64,000 nucleotides of DNA from Nymphalis io (GCF_905147045.1 NC_065913.1:8952501-9016500), one strand, 5' to 3'. Shown: positions 1 through 12,817, numbered from the stretch's first letter. The notes: generated by a model from the letters alone, not told the origin. Made by a program: numbers and translations.

Positions 1-118
1 TTTGTGCATTAAAAATTGTTATACATTGTCCGTGGTTTTCATTAATTATTTTATTATGTTCACATTTTATTGAATTCATTATGGATAAGGAGGGTGAGGT
101 TAGCTATGCTGACAACAC

Positions 119-165
<47 letters not shown>
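119..165. repeat. TA dinucleotide microsatellite
   Basis: An uninterrupted run of about 23 TA units. It is followed by a short region rich in TATA and GACGTC. Probably length-variable between individuals. Confidence 0.9.
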
Positions 166-166
<1 letters not shown>

Positions 167-519
167 GATTATTATACGACGTCATCGTATATATATATGT
201 ATATCTTAGTGTAGAAACGGTCGAGTTAGTCTAGTATAGTGTAGTATCGTGTACCGTGTGTACAGAACGTTAAAATTTCTGTGAAATATGCTTTAGAAAT
301 ACCTTAAATTAACAAAATAAAACATTACACACACTGCAACACACACATACGCAATTACGCATTTGAAATGTTTATAATTGTAGCAGTACGTCGATACGCA
401 CATAGTAACAAGAACACACGCCACGCATGCCGCATTATATGACGTCATCGTTTGAAACAATGAATAGCTCTGAAAAGAACTGTTTATTTGAAACAAGAAG
501 CAGCATGCAATGACGTAGT

Positions 520-950
520 ATGACGTAATGTCAAGCTCTTAAAAGAGCTGTTTTTATAGTTATAATCTTCACATAATAATCTTCGCTTCAATTGGTTTCA
601 CTTCTTCAATGAAAACGACTCAACTTGCTGACTTCTTGAAACACGTCTTCACTCCACGCGCCGCTCGAACTGACTGAACGCGACGCCGCGGTAAAACGAG
701 TATTTTTAGAAGCGGGAGTAAGACGCAAAACAGGTTTTTACGCGTCAATCAAAATCCCTACTTTTAATGTAGACGCGCGCATTTGATATTATTTTTACAA
801 CTTATATTTTTCTTTCTATTCTGATTGGTTGAATTTTTACTTCACATTTTCTATATATACTCGTACCGTTTTTTAATAAATCATTCCACCATAATCCACC
901 AGTTCTACCGTTCTCAAGAAGTTTTATTTTACTGCTACAACGTTAACCTC
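520..950 (+). other. Possible decayed LTR
   Basis: The stretch has a TATA-like CTATATATA near 851, AATAAA near 876 and a CTGCTACA-type end near 930-940, an order that resembles the promoter and polyadenylation part of an insect LTR. No second copy, target duplication or primer site is seen, so this is a weak call. Confidence 0.2.
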
Positions 951-3031
951 CTAAATAGTTTTGGTCAAACTGTAATGAGATTAATATTAATTTAATATAC
1001 TCTTTTGCTTTTATAATTTGTCTAATAGATATTTGTGCGTTATAATATATTTATTTTGCCATTTCTCTAATTATTTATTAAAAGTTTTGGGTCACAACTA
1101 AAAATCAATAAATTATTATCTGTAGGAACCGCACGCGCACTGTCAAACGCAACTGCGTAAAAGTGACAACTGTCACAATCAAAAAGTTTTGTTAACAATT
1201 TCGAGTTTTCAGTGTTTTTTTGTTCAGTTTTTACATCAAACTAATATTGCATACGTATTGAGTGTATCTTTATGATCTCATATTATATCTTTCACGACAG
1301 TCCACCTCGAGACTGCGTGCCTAGCAAAGCCTAAAAGATCAATTATAATAATAATACACGGTTTTATAAATGCGTGCTGTGAACATTAACTTTTTATTTA
1401 ATATGTTAAAACTTTAAATTTCGTTTCGGCTCCTGTCAAAAGTTTTAAAATGGCGGTTAAAAATTCAACGTTTTTCCTACCGAAGTTGCTTATAAACCAC
1501 GAAATAAATAACAATTAAATTTAGAGAAGTGGCTACTACATTTCCTATATTTATTATCCACATAAGGAGTGTGAAAAGAAAAAAAATCGCAATTTTATTA
1601 CACTCGATTGGTGGAAAAGGTATAGAAATATTCAATTAATTCAACATTGAAAAAACAAAAATCACCAGAAGATCTCATTAATAAATTTAACAACTATGGA
1701 CAGACATGCATTTTTCATAAGAAAACAACGCGAACACGAAGATATAAACAACTATTACGAATCTAGAAAATCGTATCGTCAGCTTAAAATGTGATTTCGT
1801 TGAATTAAAAGAGTCATTGGTCCATCACGGACCAAATATAGCAAATATGTGCTCGAGTAGCTCGCACATACGTCAAAGATTATTACAACGGTCGTCGCGC
1901 ACAAAACACAGAACACATAAATAAAAACACTGAGTTGTCGTTGTCATCTTCTAATGAATATCAAGTGATGAAGGAGGAGTAAAAGAGTGAACACTCGCAG
2001 TATGGAATATAGAGGATGTGCATTTACTAGCAAGGATAATCAGATAGGTAACCAATTTGGATGAAAACGAAATTGTGAAACATGGTCATATTTGCCTAAT
2101 CCATATATAAATCGAATAAAAGTATTTTGAAGTCTCAGTTTTATTGAATTCGTCTTCGGTTAATGCTACAAAGCTTGCATCAGCGTAATCAAGAATAGGA
2201 AGAAGTAGATCTGTGCGAGCAACGCAAAGACCTCAGAGCTGCAAACAGTCCAGCTAAGAATTTTCACAAATTTAATAAATATTGTCAAACATTATGGATG
2301 GCAAGGAAGACCACTCGATTTTTGATATTTGTTTCCGGCTGCTAATAATGATGGCTTGAGGTTAGCTAGGGTTTGACATTACGACCTAAAGATTCACTCC
2401 ACTCAAGAAAGATATTGTGGTCGTTATTCATCCTTGCGATAGCCATAGCTGCCGAAATTATAATAAATTCTATTGAGATATTTATATTATGTATTTGAAA
2501 AACTCAATGCTTTTTAAAATAAAATATGATTTGACATTATTCTAATTTAATTTAATTTAGTTAGTTCCAATTAATTGTATTTTTTTTAAATATGTATTTT
2601 TTTAAACTGTTGTTTTGTTGTTAAATTGTTGTGGTTTTTCTCTATTATGTTTGACATTCTTGACCATAAAAATATACTTTTTTCTCCTAGATTATATTTC
2701 AATAATGTTCAAATTCACATTTAACTAATTTCAATTAAAATTATTATGAATACTAAGCACAACAAATTTCTAATTTAATTCAATTTAATTTATTGTTATC
2801 ATAATATGTTATTTATTAATGATTATAAAATGTAATTAATGTAATATTTTGGTCATTCAGTTAATACAAAATTAATAAAAAGCACGCTGTAATTACATAT
2901 AATTAAAAGTGCAATTAATCTTGCTTAGCCTTAATTATATATTATATATATATTAAAAAAACAAATAACAACACATCACATGACTTCAAAAACATAACAC
3001 AAAGAACAATCTTCTATAACATCTTAAATAA

Positions 3032-3930
3032 CTAATTTGGGTATCTTACAATTGGTACACATTTCCGTTTTGGTCTACCTGTGGAGCTAGCTATATTTGG
3101 ACAGGGTGCTGAACTGTCGTTACTACTACCACCAATTAAATCTAACCCACCATCTTCTACTGGTCGTGATATCGTGACAGCATTCTCACCCTCAACCACA
3201 TTACACTCTTTGTTTGGGCTAGGAAAATAAAAATTTGGTGTTCTTTTTTTGATCTGGTCAACGTGTCTTTTTAATATCTGACCTTTCCATAGTCAACTAT
3301 ATATTTCTGCGATCCTTCACTACGGATTATAGTAGCTTTACACCATTTATCAGGACCGCTATACATCCTCATCCATACTGCCTCCCCATCTTTAAATTTA
3401 CGTGAAGTTCTACCAGTTAGCTTTACCTGATTACCCTGTTCTATCTGAACTTTAGTCTTACATAATCCATCGCTACGCATTAAATCCTAGATTTAACATT
3501 AAGCCTAGATCGTAACGAGCGTCTTTGTAAAAGAATAGCCGGACTCTCACTTGTAGTACTGTGAATACTATTCCGATACGCTAATAAAAAGGTTTGTAAT
3601 GCTAAATCTACATCAACCTTATCTCGTTGTGCTTTTTTTTCACATTTTCACATTTTTTCAATTACGCAGCACTTTCCGCAGCTCCGTACGAAGATCGGTG
3701 ATAGATCGGTGAAATAATTGCTTAACACCATTTTTAATTAAAAATTGTTTAAACTCTAAACTAGTAAAAGGAGGACCCTGATCTGAAACTAACTCCTTTG
3801 GTAAACCGAATCTTGCAAAGGTTGAGGTTAAAACTTTTATTAAAACTGATGCGTTCATTTTTGTCATTCTAAAAATTTCAATCCATTTCGTAGTCGAATC
3901 GATAATGACTAAAAATATACTTCCATTTAT
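3032..3930 (-). pseudogene. Ty3/Gypsy pol remnant (integrase core and C-terminus)
   Basis: The minus strand encodes pieces of a Gypsy integrase. At 3867-3658 there is a core fragment with FGLPKELVSDQGPPFTS, which carries the second catalytic Asp. At 3480-3271 there is a C-terminal fragment with FKDGEAVWMR and KWCKATIIRSEG, as in chromatin-side tails of pol. Reading on, a GRPKRKCVPIVRYPN end is followed by TAG at 3032-3034. Frames are broken between the pieces. No matching LTRs, gag or reverse transcriptase lie beside it. A LINE begins immediately on its 5' side at about 3932. Confidence 0.75.
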
Positions 3931-4042
3931 TGTTTTTTTTTTTATGTGCGCCGGGATGGCAAATGACTACTCCACCTGATGGTAAGTGGTAGTAGAGTCC
4001 AAACGCGACGACGGCCAGTACAGTCGGGAAGAATGTTCTGTA

Positions 4043-4429
4043 CTAGCCGTCCCCGCCTTGCCGGCCCGCAAGATGCCTCTTCACGCCTCGTTTGAAAGAA
4101 CCCGGGTTGTAAGAGGAGGGGAACACGTGAGCTGGTAAGGAATTCCATTTTTTGGTAGTGCGACAAAGAAAGGAGTTGCCAAATTTCTTTGTGCGCGATC
4201 GAATTGATGTCACAGTTAGGCGGTGACATCGAGAACCAGCTCGCGTGGACTTAAGAAGAAAGGGGGAAGCAGGAATTAGAGAGAATAATTCCTCAGAGCA
4301 CTCGCCGTGATACAGTCGATAGAAAGCGCTCAGTGCTGCTATCTCGCGACGCAATTGTAAAGGTTCAAGGGTGTTTGTGACCTTTACGTCGCCAATAATG
4401 CGTACGGCACGTCGCTGCAACCGGTCCAA
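4043..4429 (-). pseudogene. LINE-A ORF2 C-terminal part
   Basis: This encodes the region after the reverse transcriptase, starting at LDRLQRRAVRIIGD-type sequence and ending in FKRGVKRHLAGRQGGDG before the 3' untranslated region. It is the same protein as the end of the 914-residue ORF at 20-22.8 kb. It is separated from the upstream RT by frameshifts near 4480-4660, so it is not translated as one protein here. Confidence 0.8.
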
Positions 4430-4721
4430 GGCCTCAAGTAGGTACTTAGCGGAGCCATCCCAAAGGTGCGAGCAATATTCAACGCAAGACCGTACCTGTA
4501 TTTTGTATAACAGGCACAGTTGTTGTGGCGTTAAAACGCCGCACCTTGTTCAGAACTCCGAGTTTCCGTGAAGCTGTTTTTATAATAGCCTCGATGTAAT
4601 CCCTTGGACTAAGGTCGCAGCGAACGTTCATCCCCAGCATGGCGATTTTGCTTTGTATCATCAGCGGTGTGCCACAGAGGGAGGGAAGAGGGGAAAATGG
4701 TGACTTTTTCGCTGTGAGAGC

Positions 4722-5774
4722 TTATACCTGTGTTTTCTTGGCATTAAACTCAACAAGATTATCAGAACCCCATTTGGCGATGAGCTCTAACGTCCTATCG
4801 AGTTCAATGACAAGATCCTTCCGCCTCTCCTCAATTTCCGCCCGCCCAGCCACTGCGCGTCCGTGGTATCCACCATGCACTGTTCTATCGTCTGCATAGC
4901 AATGTATGTTCCCAAGAGAGAGCATATCATTGATATGCAAAAGAAAGAGTGTCAGAGATAGCACAGATCCCTGGGGGACCCCAGCATTCACTACATAGAA
5001 TTGTGAAGCGCAACCATCAACTAAAACACGAAGGCTACGCTTGTGTAGGAAGCTGGCAATCCAGGTGCATAGCTGAGCAGGCAGACCATATGCCGGCAGC
5101 TTGGAGAGAAGACTTCTGTGCCAGACCCTGTCGAAAGCCTTGGAGATATCGAGGCTGACAGCCAACGATTCTCCATGCTTGTCGATAGCTTCACCCCAGA
5201 GGTGTGTTACGTACGCTAGAAGATCACCTGTGGACCGTTTTGGTCGAAACCCGTACTGACGATCATTAATTAGACAGTGATCTTCTAGGTAATGGATCAG
5301 TTGGTTGTTTAAAATCCGTTCCATCACCGTACTAAGTACTGAGGTGATAGCTATTGGCCGATAATTTGCCGGGTCAGACCGATCCCCTTTTTTGGGAACC
5401 GCTTGCACATTAGCTCTTCTCCAAGCCTCCGGCACACATCCCGAAGAGAGAGAAAGTTCAAACAGGCGCGTTAACACAGGAGACAGCTCTATTTTAGGAT
5501 TCAGCACTATGGCTGGTATTCCATCGGGACCGCTAGCTTTCCGTATATCAAGTGATTGCAGCTCCGCACGCACATCACGTTGCCTGATTTTGATGTCAGG
5601 CATCGTGTGGCCACATGAAGGTATTGTTGGTGGCAGCGCACTACAATCATCGATCACGGAGTTGTCGGCAAAGAGTTTAGCCAGGAGATCGGCTTTCTCC
5701 TGCGGACTGTAAGCTAGCGATCCGTCCGGATTTCTGAGCGGTGGCAGCGATGGTTGGCAGAAATTGTTTTGCAC
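4722..5774 (-). pseudogene. LINE-A reverse transcriptase fragment
   Basis: About 350 residues of non-LTR reverse transcriptase. Motifs in order are ASGPDGIPAIVL, VPKKGDRSDPANYRPIAIT, YGFRPKRSTGDLL, SLDISKAFDRVWH (motif A), GVPQGSVLS (motif B) and HCYADD (motif C, catalytic Asp pair). The catalytic motifs are kept, but the frame stops before the C-terminal domain and the endonuclease is in another frame. This copy keeps the PQGS motif that the long ORF at 20 kb has lost. Confidence 0.9.
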
Positions 5775-6123
5775 AGACTTGGTCAGACGCCAGAAGCTAC
5801 GGGAGCCCCTAGGATGCGAAATAAGGTCATGACCAATCTGTACAATGCGCTGTGCATCCGCTCTCGTGCATGCCTTCCTACAAGACTTGGAATTTTTATT
5901 GTAGTTTGCTTTCAGTGAGTCAATGTTAGATGCCCCGCTAACGCAGCCGTTGATCCACGCGCGATATGCCGCCTGCTTAGATGATACAGCGTCGGCACAT
6001 TCACGAGTAAACCAACGGTTACGCGTTGTAACATGATCTCATCAGCAACAGCAGCGGCACTAGCTGTCGGGTCATTCCCACTGAAGCAACGTTCCTTCCA
6101 AGAGACCGACGCATAGTAATCGC

Positions 6124-6927
6124 TCATACCGTCCCAATCTGCCGACTTATAGTGCCAAACGCGACGTTTGCATACCGCTGATGGCGGCAGCTTGGCACTT
6201 TGGTAGATATAAGGCCGTGATCCGAAGAACCAAGTGGAGCTTGAACCACAACCTGATATTCCACCGGGTGAGAAGTCAGCAGAAGATCCAGTAGAGAAGG
6301 CGCTTGCCCATCAATGTCTGGGTTCCTGGTGGGCTGATCAACCAGTTGGGTCAAGTCGTGTGTGAGAGCAAAAGCATGAGCAGTTCTTCCAGCATGGTCA
6401 GTTTTGAGGGATTTCAACCATGATTCATGGTGAGTATTAAAATCCCCCAAAAACACCAATTCCGCGTTAAGAAACTGCTCTTGCGCAGCATCTGCCACCC
6501 GACTAAGATGGTCAAATAATCGGCTTGTCTCCAAGTCACCATTGTGGGATCTGTAGAGGCACACGTAGACTCGACTCTGACGAACCAGGCCCACACGTAC
6601 CACCAACATGGAGAAGGAGGGGTCCTCCAAGCAGCGCAATTGGTGACAACAAACATCCGCCCTGACGAATAAGCATACTCCGGCTTTCGCTTTGAAAGAT
6701 TCTTCAAGCATGTAGCCGGGATAGTTAAGGTAGCTGGTGTCGGCAGGGCGGAGTATTTGCGTCTCCGTGAGAAACAACATTGCTGGCCGTGCTGTCTCGA
6801 GATGGTGGTGGACAGCGTTGAGGTTAACGTGGAGTCCTCGGATGTTAGAGAACTCGACTTCAAACAGCGTGGGTATGGTGGGGGTGTGCACCGCTGAACG
6901 ACCGTTATTTCTTAGTTGCGCTACCAT
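6124..6927 (-). pseudogene. LINE-A apurinic/apyrimidinic-type endonuclease
   Basis: The N-terminal part of ORF2, with the start MVAQLRNNG and the APE-type endonuclease motifs NIRGLHVN, LFLTETQ, VYVCLYRSHNGD, LVFLGDFNTHHESW and GSSDHGLIST (the SDH active-site motif). In the life cycle this enzyme nicks target DNA so the reverse transcriptase can prime. The frame is lost at about 6130-6190, and the linker to the RT (5.78-6.13 kb) is in other frames. Confidence 0.85.
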
Positions 6928-7100
6928 TTCGGAAAATAAGGAAAAGAGACGTGAAGCGAACGACGTGTTGCCACGATAGGGTCACGGTGACGATCCACCC
7001 CGAGATTATGCGTGGCCTGGTGGGGCAAACTCGCGAGCTGGTTAGGCACGCTCGGGCCCCTGTACTTTGCCACGGGCGGCCAGCGGAACAGCCGTTTCAT

Positions 7101-8204
7101 AGATCTCACTTTTTTTAAAAGCAGATTGATTAAAAATGTTTTTCCTGTACCTCCTGGGGCATCAAGGAAAAACAATTTCCCTTCATTGTTATCAATTGTT
7201 GATAGTAATGCAGTGAATACTTTTTTCTGATCGATGTTTAATCGTGGCTCATCTTGAGCTATATTTTGTAAAAGTCTCGTTTGATGAATCAGAATATCAC
7301 TGGCCATATTTTCTTGAAATTTATTCCATAGATTAACAGAATCAGTTACTTGACAAAACACTACTATGACGGCAAATAAATATCTTAATGATGTAGCTGA
7401 ACTACAAACAGCTGCTTCTGATAATGTGTTTTCCCAGTGAGAATCGTCTTCCAAGAGCCCCATAGCTTTGCATGCTGCTTGATAAGTATTGTAAACAACA
7501 CCTTGTACAGTTCTTAGGTGTGCAAAGGATGTCGGGCCTTTTACAATATGCAGTAACATTCTCAGATTCAAAAAGCATTCGCTGTTGTTGGGATGAACCA
7601 CGTAGACTCTGCCAAGAGCATCCGTTTTTTTTACTTTCCGGGGAAACCATCAACCGCAGTACCTTGTTTTCGCCGTTGAAAAGTTTTAGAACTCTGGTTC
7701 CATGTATAGTAACCTGGAACTCTGTCATATGTCAGTGTTTTCGCGAAATCATCTTGAGCACATAACTTGAAGAATGCTGTCAATGTTATATCCCGCGGGT
7801 TATTAACAACTTCTTGTATATTGTTCTCTGTGAAATATACTCTTTGTCCATTTTCTAAATGAACTGCAAGGTGGACAATTGTGGGAGCCCGGTCGTGCAC
7901 TTCGAATGATAATACAGCTTCAGAGCTGCAGATGTAACGTCCAGACTGATATTTTTCCACTTCATTTGGTGATTGTATGCTGAAAGTGGCTTGATCACTG
8001 CCTTTATTAATGTACTTAGTAACATATTGAATTGACTTTATTGAATTGCACGACTCTACGTTGATGTGGGCATCGAAAATTTTCAAAAGGAGCGGATTAT
8101 AGGGAACGATCCATCGGTTATCAGTATCATGGTTTCGGACGGTAGCATTTTGCCCACCCTGTTCTGGCGATCGTCGACGATATTTGGGATATCCGTCATC
8201 GCTA
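7101..8204 (-). pseudogene. Helitron helicase half (right part)
   Basis: Minus-strand Helitron protein. It reads DGYPKYRRR at about 8190, then FDAHINVESCNSIKSIQYVTKYINKGSD, a typical Helitron core. After a frameshift near 7630 it continues to the Pif1-type helicase with DQKKVFTALLSTID and the Walker A motif DAPGGTGKTF at about 7150. Coding stops at KKVRS near 7100, where LINE-A begins, so the rest of the helicase is missing. It continues in frame with the Rep part at 13.5 kb across the inserted LINE. Confidence 0.85.
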
Positions 8205-8214
8205 GTACTTGTTT
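8205..8214. repeat. Target site duplication, left (GTACTTGTTT)
   Basis: Ten bases, GTACTTGTTT, repeated exactly at 13478-13487. The pair brackets the CR1-like LINE. Removing the element and one repeat rejoins the Helitron reading frame across the site. Confidence 0.9.
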
Positions 8215-8849
8215 TTATTTTTTTATTTTATTTTATTTTAGAACTACCAACAAAAGATACAATAATTTGTGTACAGCAGTAATTTTTAGTAATACATTTC
8301 AATTGTTCTTTTACTTACAGGTAATTACAGCATGCAATTTGTTATAGGCAATCATCGATTAACAGAGTTACATTAATAAAAATAATAGATATTCATTTGC
8401 GTAAAAAAACATGCTTACAAAATACAGGATTTATCTTAATTTATGTAAAAAATAAAAATTGTAAAAAAGGAAAAAAAGCTAATAAAACTATATAAGAATT
8501 CCATTGAATAATCAAAGTAACAAAGTAATGGTGTCAAAAAATTGTTCACAAGTATTTAAAAAAAAAAATTCACGATATAAAAAAAAACATATAAAAAAAA
8601 ACACAGAAAAAAGCAGATAACATAACATCATAACATTTTTTTTTTTTTTTTTAAATCTTTCTACTCATGTTGCTATAATTATGTGTTAATGTATTTTTAA
8701 AACAAATATTGTAATTGTTGTGGCTACTTTAAAAAGCTTCACATGTTAGCTATTTTCACTAAATTGTTTTACATTTGTCATTAAAACATGTAGTAGCTAC
8801 TAGTGGTCCTTAAAATAAATAAATAAATAAATAACTATTTATTTATATT

Positions 8850-10697
8850 CTATGCAAAGTGTTTTCGATGTGAGGCAATTTTATTTTTAAAGGAGTAGTT
8901 ACTATCATGCAAGATGTCTAGTTCATTGATACCAGTCGATAGCTCGTTATACGTCCTAGCTAGTCTGTTTATTGGTGAATTTTTTCCTAGGTTGGTTTTT
9001 TGTTTAGTTGTTACAAATAACGGTGACTTGTATCTAGGTATTCTGAAAGGCACGTTAAAACCAATCATAGAGAGGATTTGTGGGCAATCAATTTTATTAT
9101 TTAATAATTTGTGTAGAAACGTTAGATCTAATAGTTTTCTTTGACAATTCAAGGACAGTAAGTGGTAGTTATTAAGTCGGTCCTGGTACTGTTCGCCCCT
9201 CAAGTTATTAAATCTATAATGTAAAAAATTTAAAAACTTCTTTTGCACTCTCTCGATTGTATCAATATGAATTTTATATTGAGGGCTCCAGACAACAGAA
9301 CAGTATTCCAGTTTACTTCTAACCAAGGAGTTGTAAAGAGTTATGATTGTATATGACTTATGTAGCTCCTTAGAGTATCTCAAAATGAATCCCAAAGACT
9401 TGAATGCGGATGTTGTAATGTGTTCGACGTGAGTATTAAATTGAAGCTTCGAGTCCAAAATAACTCCTAAATCTCGAATAGTTTGCACCTTGTTTATAGT
9501 AATACCAGATATATTGTACGCACTTTCTATAGTGTTTCTTTTTCGTGTAAACTGAATATGGTAGCACTTCTTGAAGTTTAATTTCATTTTATGTAATTTG
9601 CACCAGTTTTCAAGGCGATCAATATCTTCCTGTACTATTGTCACGTCATTGTGAGTTTTAATAGTCTTTGTTATTTTTAAATCATCAGCATACAAGTAGG
9701 CTCTAACGTGTTTAAATATTAAGGGTAACTCGTTTATAAATATATTAAAAAATATTGGACCTAGATTTGATCCCTGTGGTACTCCTGAATGTGCAATGTA
9801 TGGAACTGACTGATATCCATCAATAACTACTGTAGATGGGCGTGCGTTAATATAAGAGGTGCACCACTTTAGTAAGGTGTCAGTTATACCGAAGGATCTC
9901 AATCTCTTCAATAATATAGAGTGATTAACCGTATCAAAAGCCTTCGAAAAATCTGTATAAATTGCATCAATTTGTTCACCCTCATCTACAGCTCTAACTG
10001 TTTCTGTAACAAAGGTGACAAGGTTGGTATTAGTAGATCTTCCTGATACGAATCCGTGCTGATTACTATTTATATGGGATTTAAGATAATCTGCTAAATT
10101 ATAATGTACAAGACTTTCGAAGACCTTTGCCACAGCCGACAAGATTGATATCGGACGATAATTTTCGACGGAAGCGGGATCATTGCTTTTAAACACAGGT
10201 ACAATTCTCGCCTCCTTCCAAACTTGTGGAAATATTCCTGTATTTAAAGATGTATTAAAAATGAGATACAATGGAAAAGATAAAGTAGACGCACACATTG
10301 AAAGGAAGTAGGGAGACATGTTATCTGGTCCTGCGCCTTTATTATGATCAAGCCTCTTTAATTTTTTTTCGATGTCGCCTTGTGATAGGTATATATTACC
10401 AACGTAAGTTTTGGGATCAGGTGCACAGTAGTTTGATGTGTTGTCATTTACATAGACGGAGGAAAAATACGCTGCAAAAAGATTCGAAACATCTTGTTTA
10501 TTTTTTGCTTCGACATTTCCATAGACCATCGATGTAGGGTAGGCGCTAGAATTTTTACGCTTGTTTTTGAAATGCGTCCAAAAATACCGAGGATTCTTCG
10601 AGATTGCATTTTCAATCATCGTTATGTAATTGTCATAACAATGTTTGATCAATTTGTTACAGTCTTTTCTTAGGTATTGAAATTCTATTTTATCCAA
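8850..10697 (-). pseudogene. CR1-like LINE reverse transcriptase (ORF2 C-terminal part)
   Basis: An open stretch of 615 codons. Motifs are GAGPDNMSPYFL, ENYRPISIL, QHGFVSGRSTNTNL, YTDFSKAFDTVNH (motif A), SGVPQGSNLGPIFF (motif B) and AYLYADDLKI (motif C). It ends with the RVQKKFLNFLHYRF thumb-like region usual in this clade. The RT itself looks undamaged. The listed start Met is internal: coding continues upstream in another frame after a frameshift near 10.7 kb, so the full ORF2 is broken. Confidence 0.9.
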
Positions 10698-10756
10698 TGG
10701 GTTGTTATACTGTTTTAATTTAATATGGAGCTTATATTTTCTTTTTAGGCATTTTA

Positions 10757-11690
10757 TTAAGGTTTTTTCGGGACGTATTTATTAATAGTTGTATATAGTA
10801 TGGTATAAAACCTATCTACCATTTCATTAACATTATCGAGACAATCCTTGAATTCTTGAAGCCAATCAACATTGTTAAGAGATGCCAATATGATGTCATA
10901 ATCGGGTTTAAAGAATTGATATTTGTTTTTTGAATTATTTTTTGAAGAGGGAGATTTCGAAGGTATTTTTATAATTACATCTAGAGGAGGATGGAATGTA
11001 TCGATTTTACGTATTGGAGATAAGCTCTCATTTACACTCATCGTGTCCCGGTCACAGAGAACATAGTCCAGCAAATTGTGTTTAATATTTTTTACGTTGT
11101 TAAACTGATATAGCGAATTAAAGTCAAGAAATTCTTTAAATATATTTTTAAGCGATGAGTCATTTGAATGAGTGCAGGGATCAGCACAGTATTTGGTTCA
11201 TTCCATGCTAATCCGGGTAAATTAAAGTCTCCAATAATTACCGTAGCGCTGTGGTCGCCATAATTATTAGTTATTATATTACTTGCCTTGTCAATAAATA
11301 CTTCTAAAGAGCTTTGGTTTAAGGGAGGAGGAAAATACACAGCACATAAGTGTATTTTTGTTAAGTGATTCCCAGAATAGATTTCTATAGAGACCCAGAG
11401 ATCCTCACAATCGGTCTCCAGCTCAAAACACCGACGCGATGGAAAGCTTTTTGAGATTGCTATAAGGACACCACCACCAGTTTTCTTATGAGAGTACTTG
11501 CATGTTTCTCTGTCACGCCTATAAATAAAATATCTATCATCAAATATTTCATTATCAGAGACATTGCTGTTAAGCCATGTTTCGGTTAAAATAATAACAT
11601 CATAATTATTACTTAATACTTCGCGATTTACATCTTGCAAGGTAGTATTTATACCCCTAACATTCTGATAATAACATAATAACGAATCGT
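10757..11690 (-). pseudogene. CR1-like LINE endonuclease (ORF2 N-terminal part)
   Basis: It starts near CYYQNVRGIN, upstream of the first Met at 11640, and carries ILTETWLN, LCAVYFPPPLN and VIIGDFNLPGLAW, the usual APE-type endonuclease motifs. A frameshift lies near 11185: the later part, with LLDYVLCDRD, is read in the frame of 11074-10757. Another shift separates it from the RT. Together with the open ORF1 this suggests a fairly recent but inactive insertion. Confidence 0.85.
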
Positions 11691-11743
11691 ATTTTACAAA
11701 TTATAACCAACTCTTTTAATTAAGAAAACATACAAAATTAATA

Positions 11744-12817
11744 TTACGATAAATTCTTAAGAATATCAAAATTTTTTACATAAACGTATTCCGTATTTTC
11801 AGTTTTGCGCATATATACTCGTCCATTCTTCACCCACACATAGCGGTATCCAATTTGTTTTGACTTTAAACGTGCTTCAGCATGCAGGGCTTTTATGTCA
11901 GGAGGAAGATGTTCACATACATAAACAGGTTTTTTGTCCCCGCTAATTCCTAGGTGACTCGTATTTAGTTTTTCTTTGTTATTGCCCGCTTTTTTATTAA
12001 ATGATATGACAGCCGCCAAAAAACTATCTCTAGTTCTTATTGTACTAAATTTCACCAGAACCGATCTTGGGCGTGGGCTATCCTTATTGATTTTCATAAT
12101 CCTCGTACAAGTTTGTATGTCATTATCGTTTAAGTTACATTTCACGGTGTTAGCTATTTGTTTTACAGTAGTTACAAGATTTTCTGACCTGAATTCTGGG
12201 ATGCATTGTATTTCTAGATTATATGCCCTAGATTGTTGTTCAAGTAATGCGAGTCTAGAATGAAGATTTGAAATGTCAGAACGTAACAACTTATTTTCAT
12301 TCTCAAGAGACTTAATAATTTGTGTTTTACTGTTCATTTCCTGCTTTACTTCTTCAAATTCTTTTTCCATGAAAGTAATAGACGATGTTATGCTAGACAT
12401 GTTTTCGAGTACCTCATTGATCTTTCCATTTATTTCATTCATAATATTTACTTTAAATGCATCGATTATACATTTAAGTTCTTCTCGAAAGATGCTTCGT
12501 ACTTCATTTAATATCTCATCACTTAATACATTGCTAGCGTTGCTTGTTTGTATGCGCCTAACCGTAATATTATTTGATTCTTGTGGTGAGATATTGCTCG
12601 CCGGTTGTCTCACTGGCGTATTTGTATTATCGCTCTTAGGTCTCGAGCAAGTCGGACAGAGCCAGGAGATTTTGGAATGCTCTGTCAGTTCAGCATACGA
12701 TGTTTTAGTGGTACTAACACTTGCATAATGATATTTCCTTAGACATATCTGACATTTGACTATTTCTGCTGAATTGGGATTTCGTAAACAACATTCAAAT
12801 TTAATTTTAGAAGACAT
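11744..12817 (-). CDS. CR1-like LINE ORF1: PHD finger, coiled coil, FP-like C-terminus
   Basis: An intact 357-residue ORF1. Residues about 9-60 form a PHD-type zinc finger, with the Cys/His pattern CCLRN..CQICLRKYH..CPTC. Residues about 100-200 are polar with leucine heptads, a likely coiled coil for trimerisation. Residues 200-357 resemble the C-terminal domain found in insect LINE ORF1s and related to the baculovirus FP family (SRAYNLEIQCIPEF, VYVCEHLPPDIKALHAEAR, YRYVWVKNGRVYMRK). Such proteins bind element RNA and act as nucleic-acid chaperones. ORF2 follows about 50-100 nt downstream. This is a transposon gene, not a host transcription factor. Confidence 0.85.
   Translation of the reverse strand: MSSKIKFECCLRNPNSAEIVKCQICLRKYHYASVSTTKTSYAELTEHSKISWLCPTCSRPKSDNTNTPVRQPASNISPQESNNITVRRIQTSNASNVLSDEILNEVRSIFREELKCIIDAFKVNIMNEINGKINEVLENMSSITSSITFMEKEFEEVKQEMNSKTQIIKSLENENKLLRSDISNLHSRLALLEQQSRAYNLEIQCIPEFRSENLVTTVKQIANTVKCNLNDNDIQTCTRIMKINKDSPRPRSVLVKFSTIRTRDSFLAAVISFNKKAGNNKEKLNTSHLGISGDKKPVYVCEHLPPDIKALHAEARLKSKQIGYRYVWVKNGRVYMRKTENTEYVYVKNFDILKNLS

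Larger units (their letters stand above)
1..3031. other. AT-rich region without a recognisable gene
   Basis: No ORF here resembles a known protein. The sequence is AT-rich with many short A/T runs. It contains a TA microsatellite near its start, two TGACGTCA-like palindromes (about 178 and 438) and a possible decayed LTR at about 520-950. I see no splice-bounded GC-rich exon of the kind found later in the window. Confidence 0.6.
3932..7100 (-). mobile_element. Jockey-like non-LTR retrotransposon, copy 1 (LINE-A)
   Basis: A near full-length LINE on the minus strand. The A-rich 3' tail is at 3932 and is preceded by the family's 3' motif ACCATCAGGTGG (as its complement). The endonuclease is near 6.1-6.9 kb and the reverse transcriptase at 4.7-5.8 kb. 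A GC-rich 5' leader runs to about 7100, where Helitron helicase sequence starts. The reading frame is broken several times. The same family recurs at 20-22.9, 39.4-40.4, 45.9, 47.6-49.9 and 52.6-53.2 kb. It belongs to the Jockey/CR1/I superclade; I cannot place it more finely. Confidence 0.85.

Noticed and set aside
293..496. 67-codon minus-strand ORF rich in Cys and Val
   Set aside because: It arises from ACACAC/GTGTGT-type low-complexity sequence and has no start context or homology I recognise.
11744..12817. PHD-finger protein as a host chromatin gene, or as an integrated virus gene
   Set aside because: It lies in the ORF1 position of a full-length LINE with a target duplication. Its C-terminal domain is common in insect LINE ORF1s, so no host or viral gene is needed.
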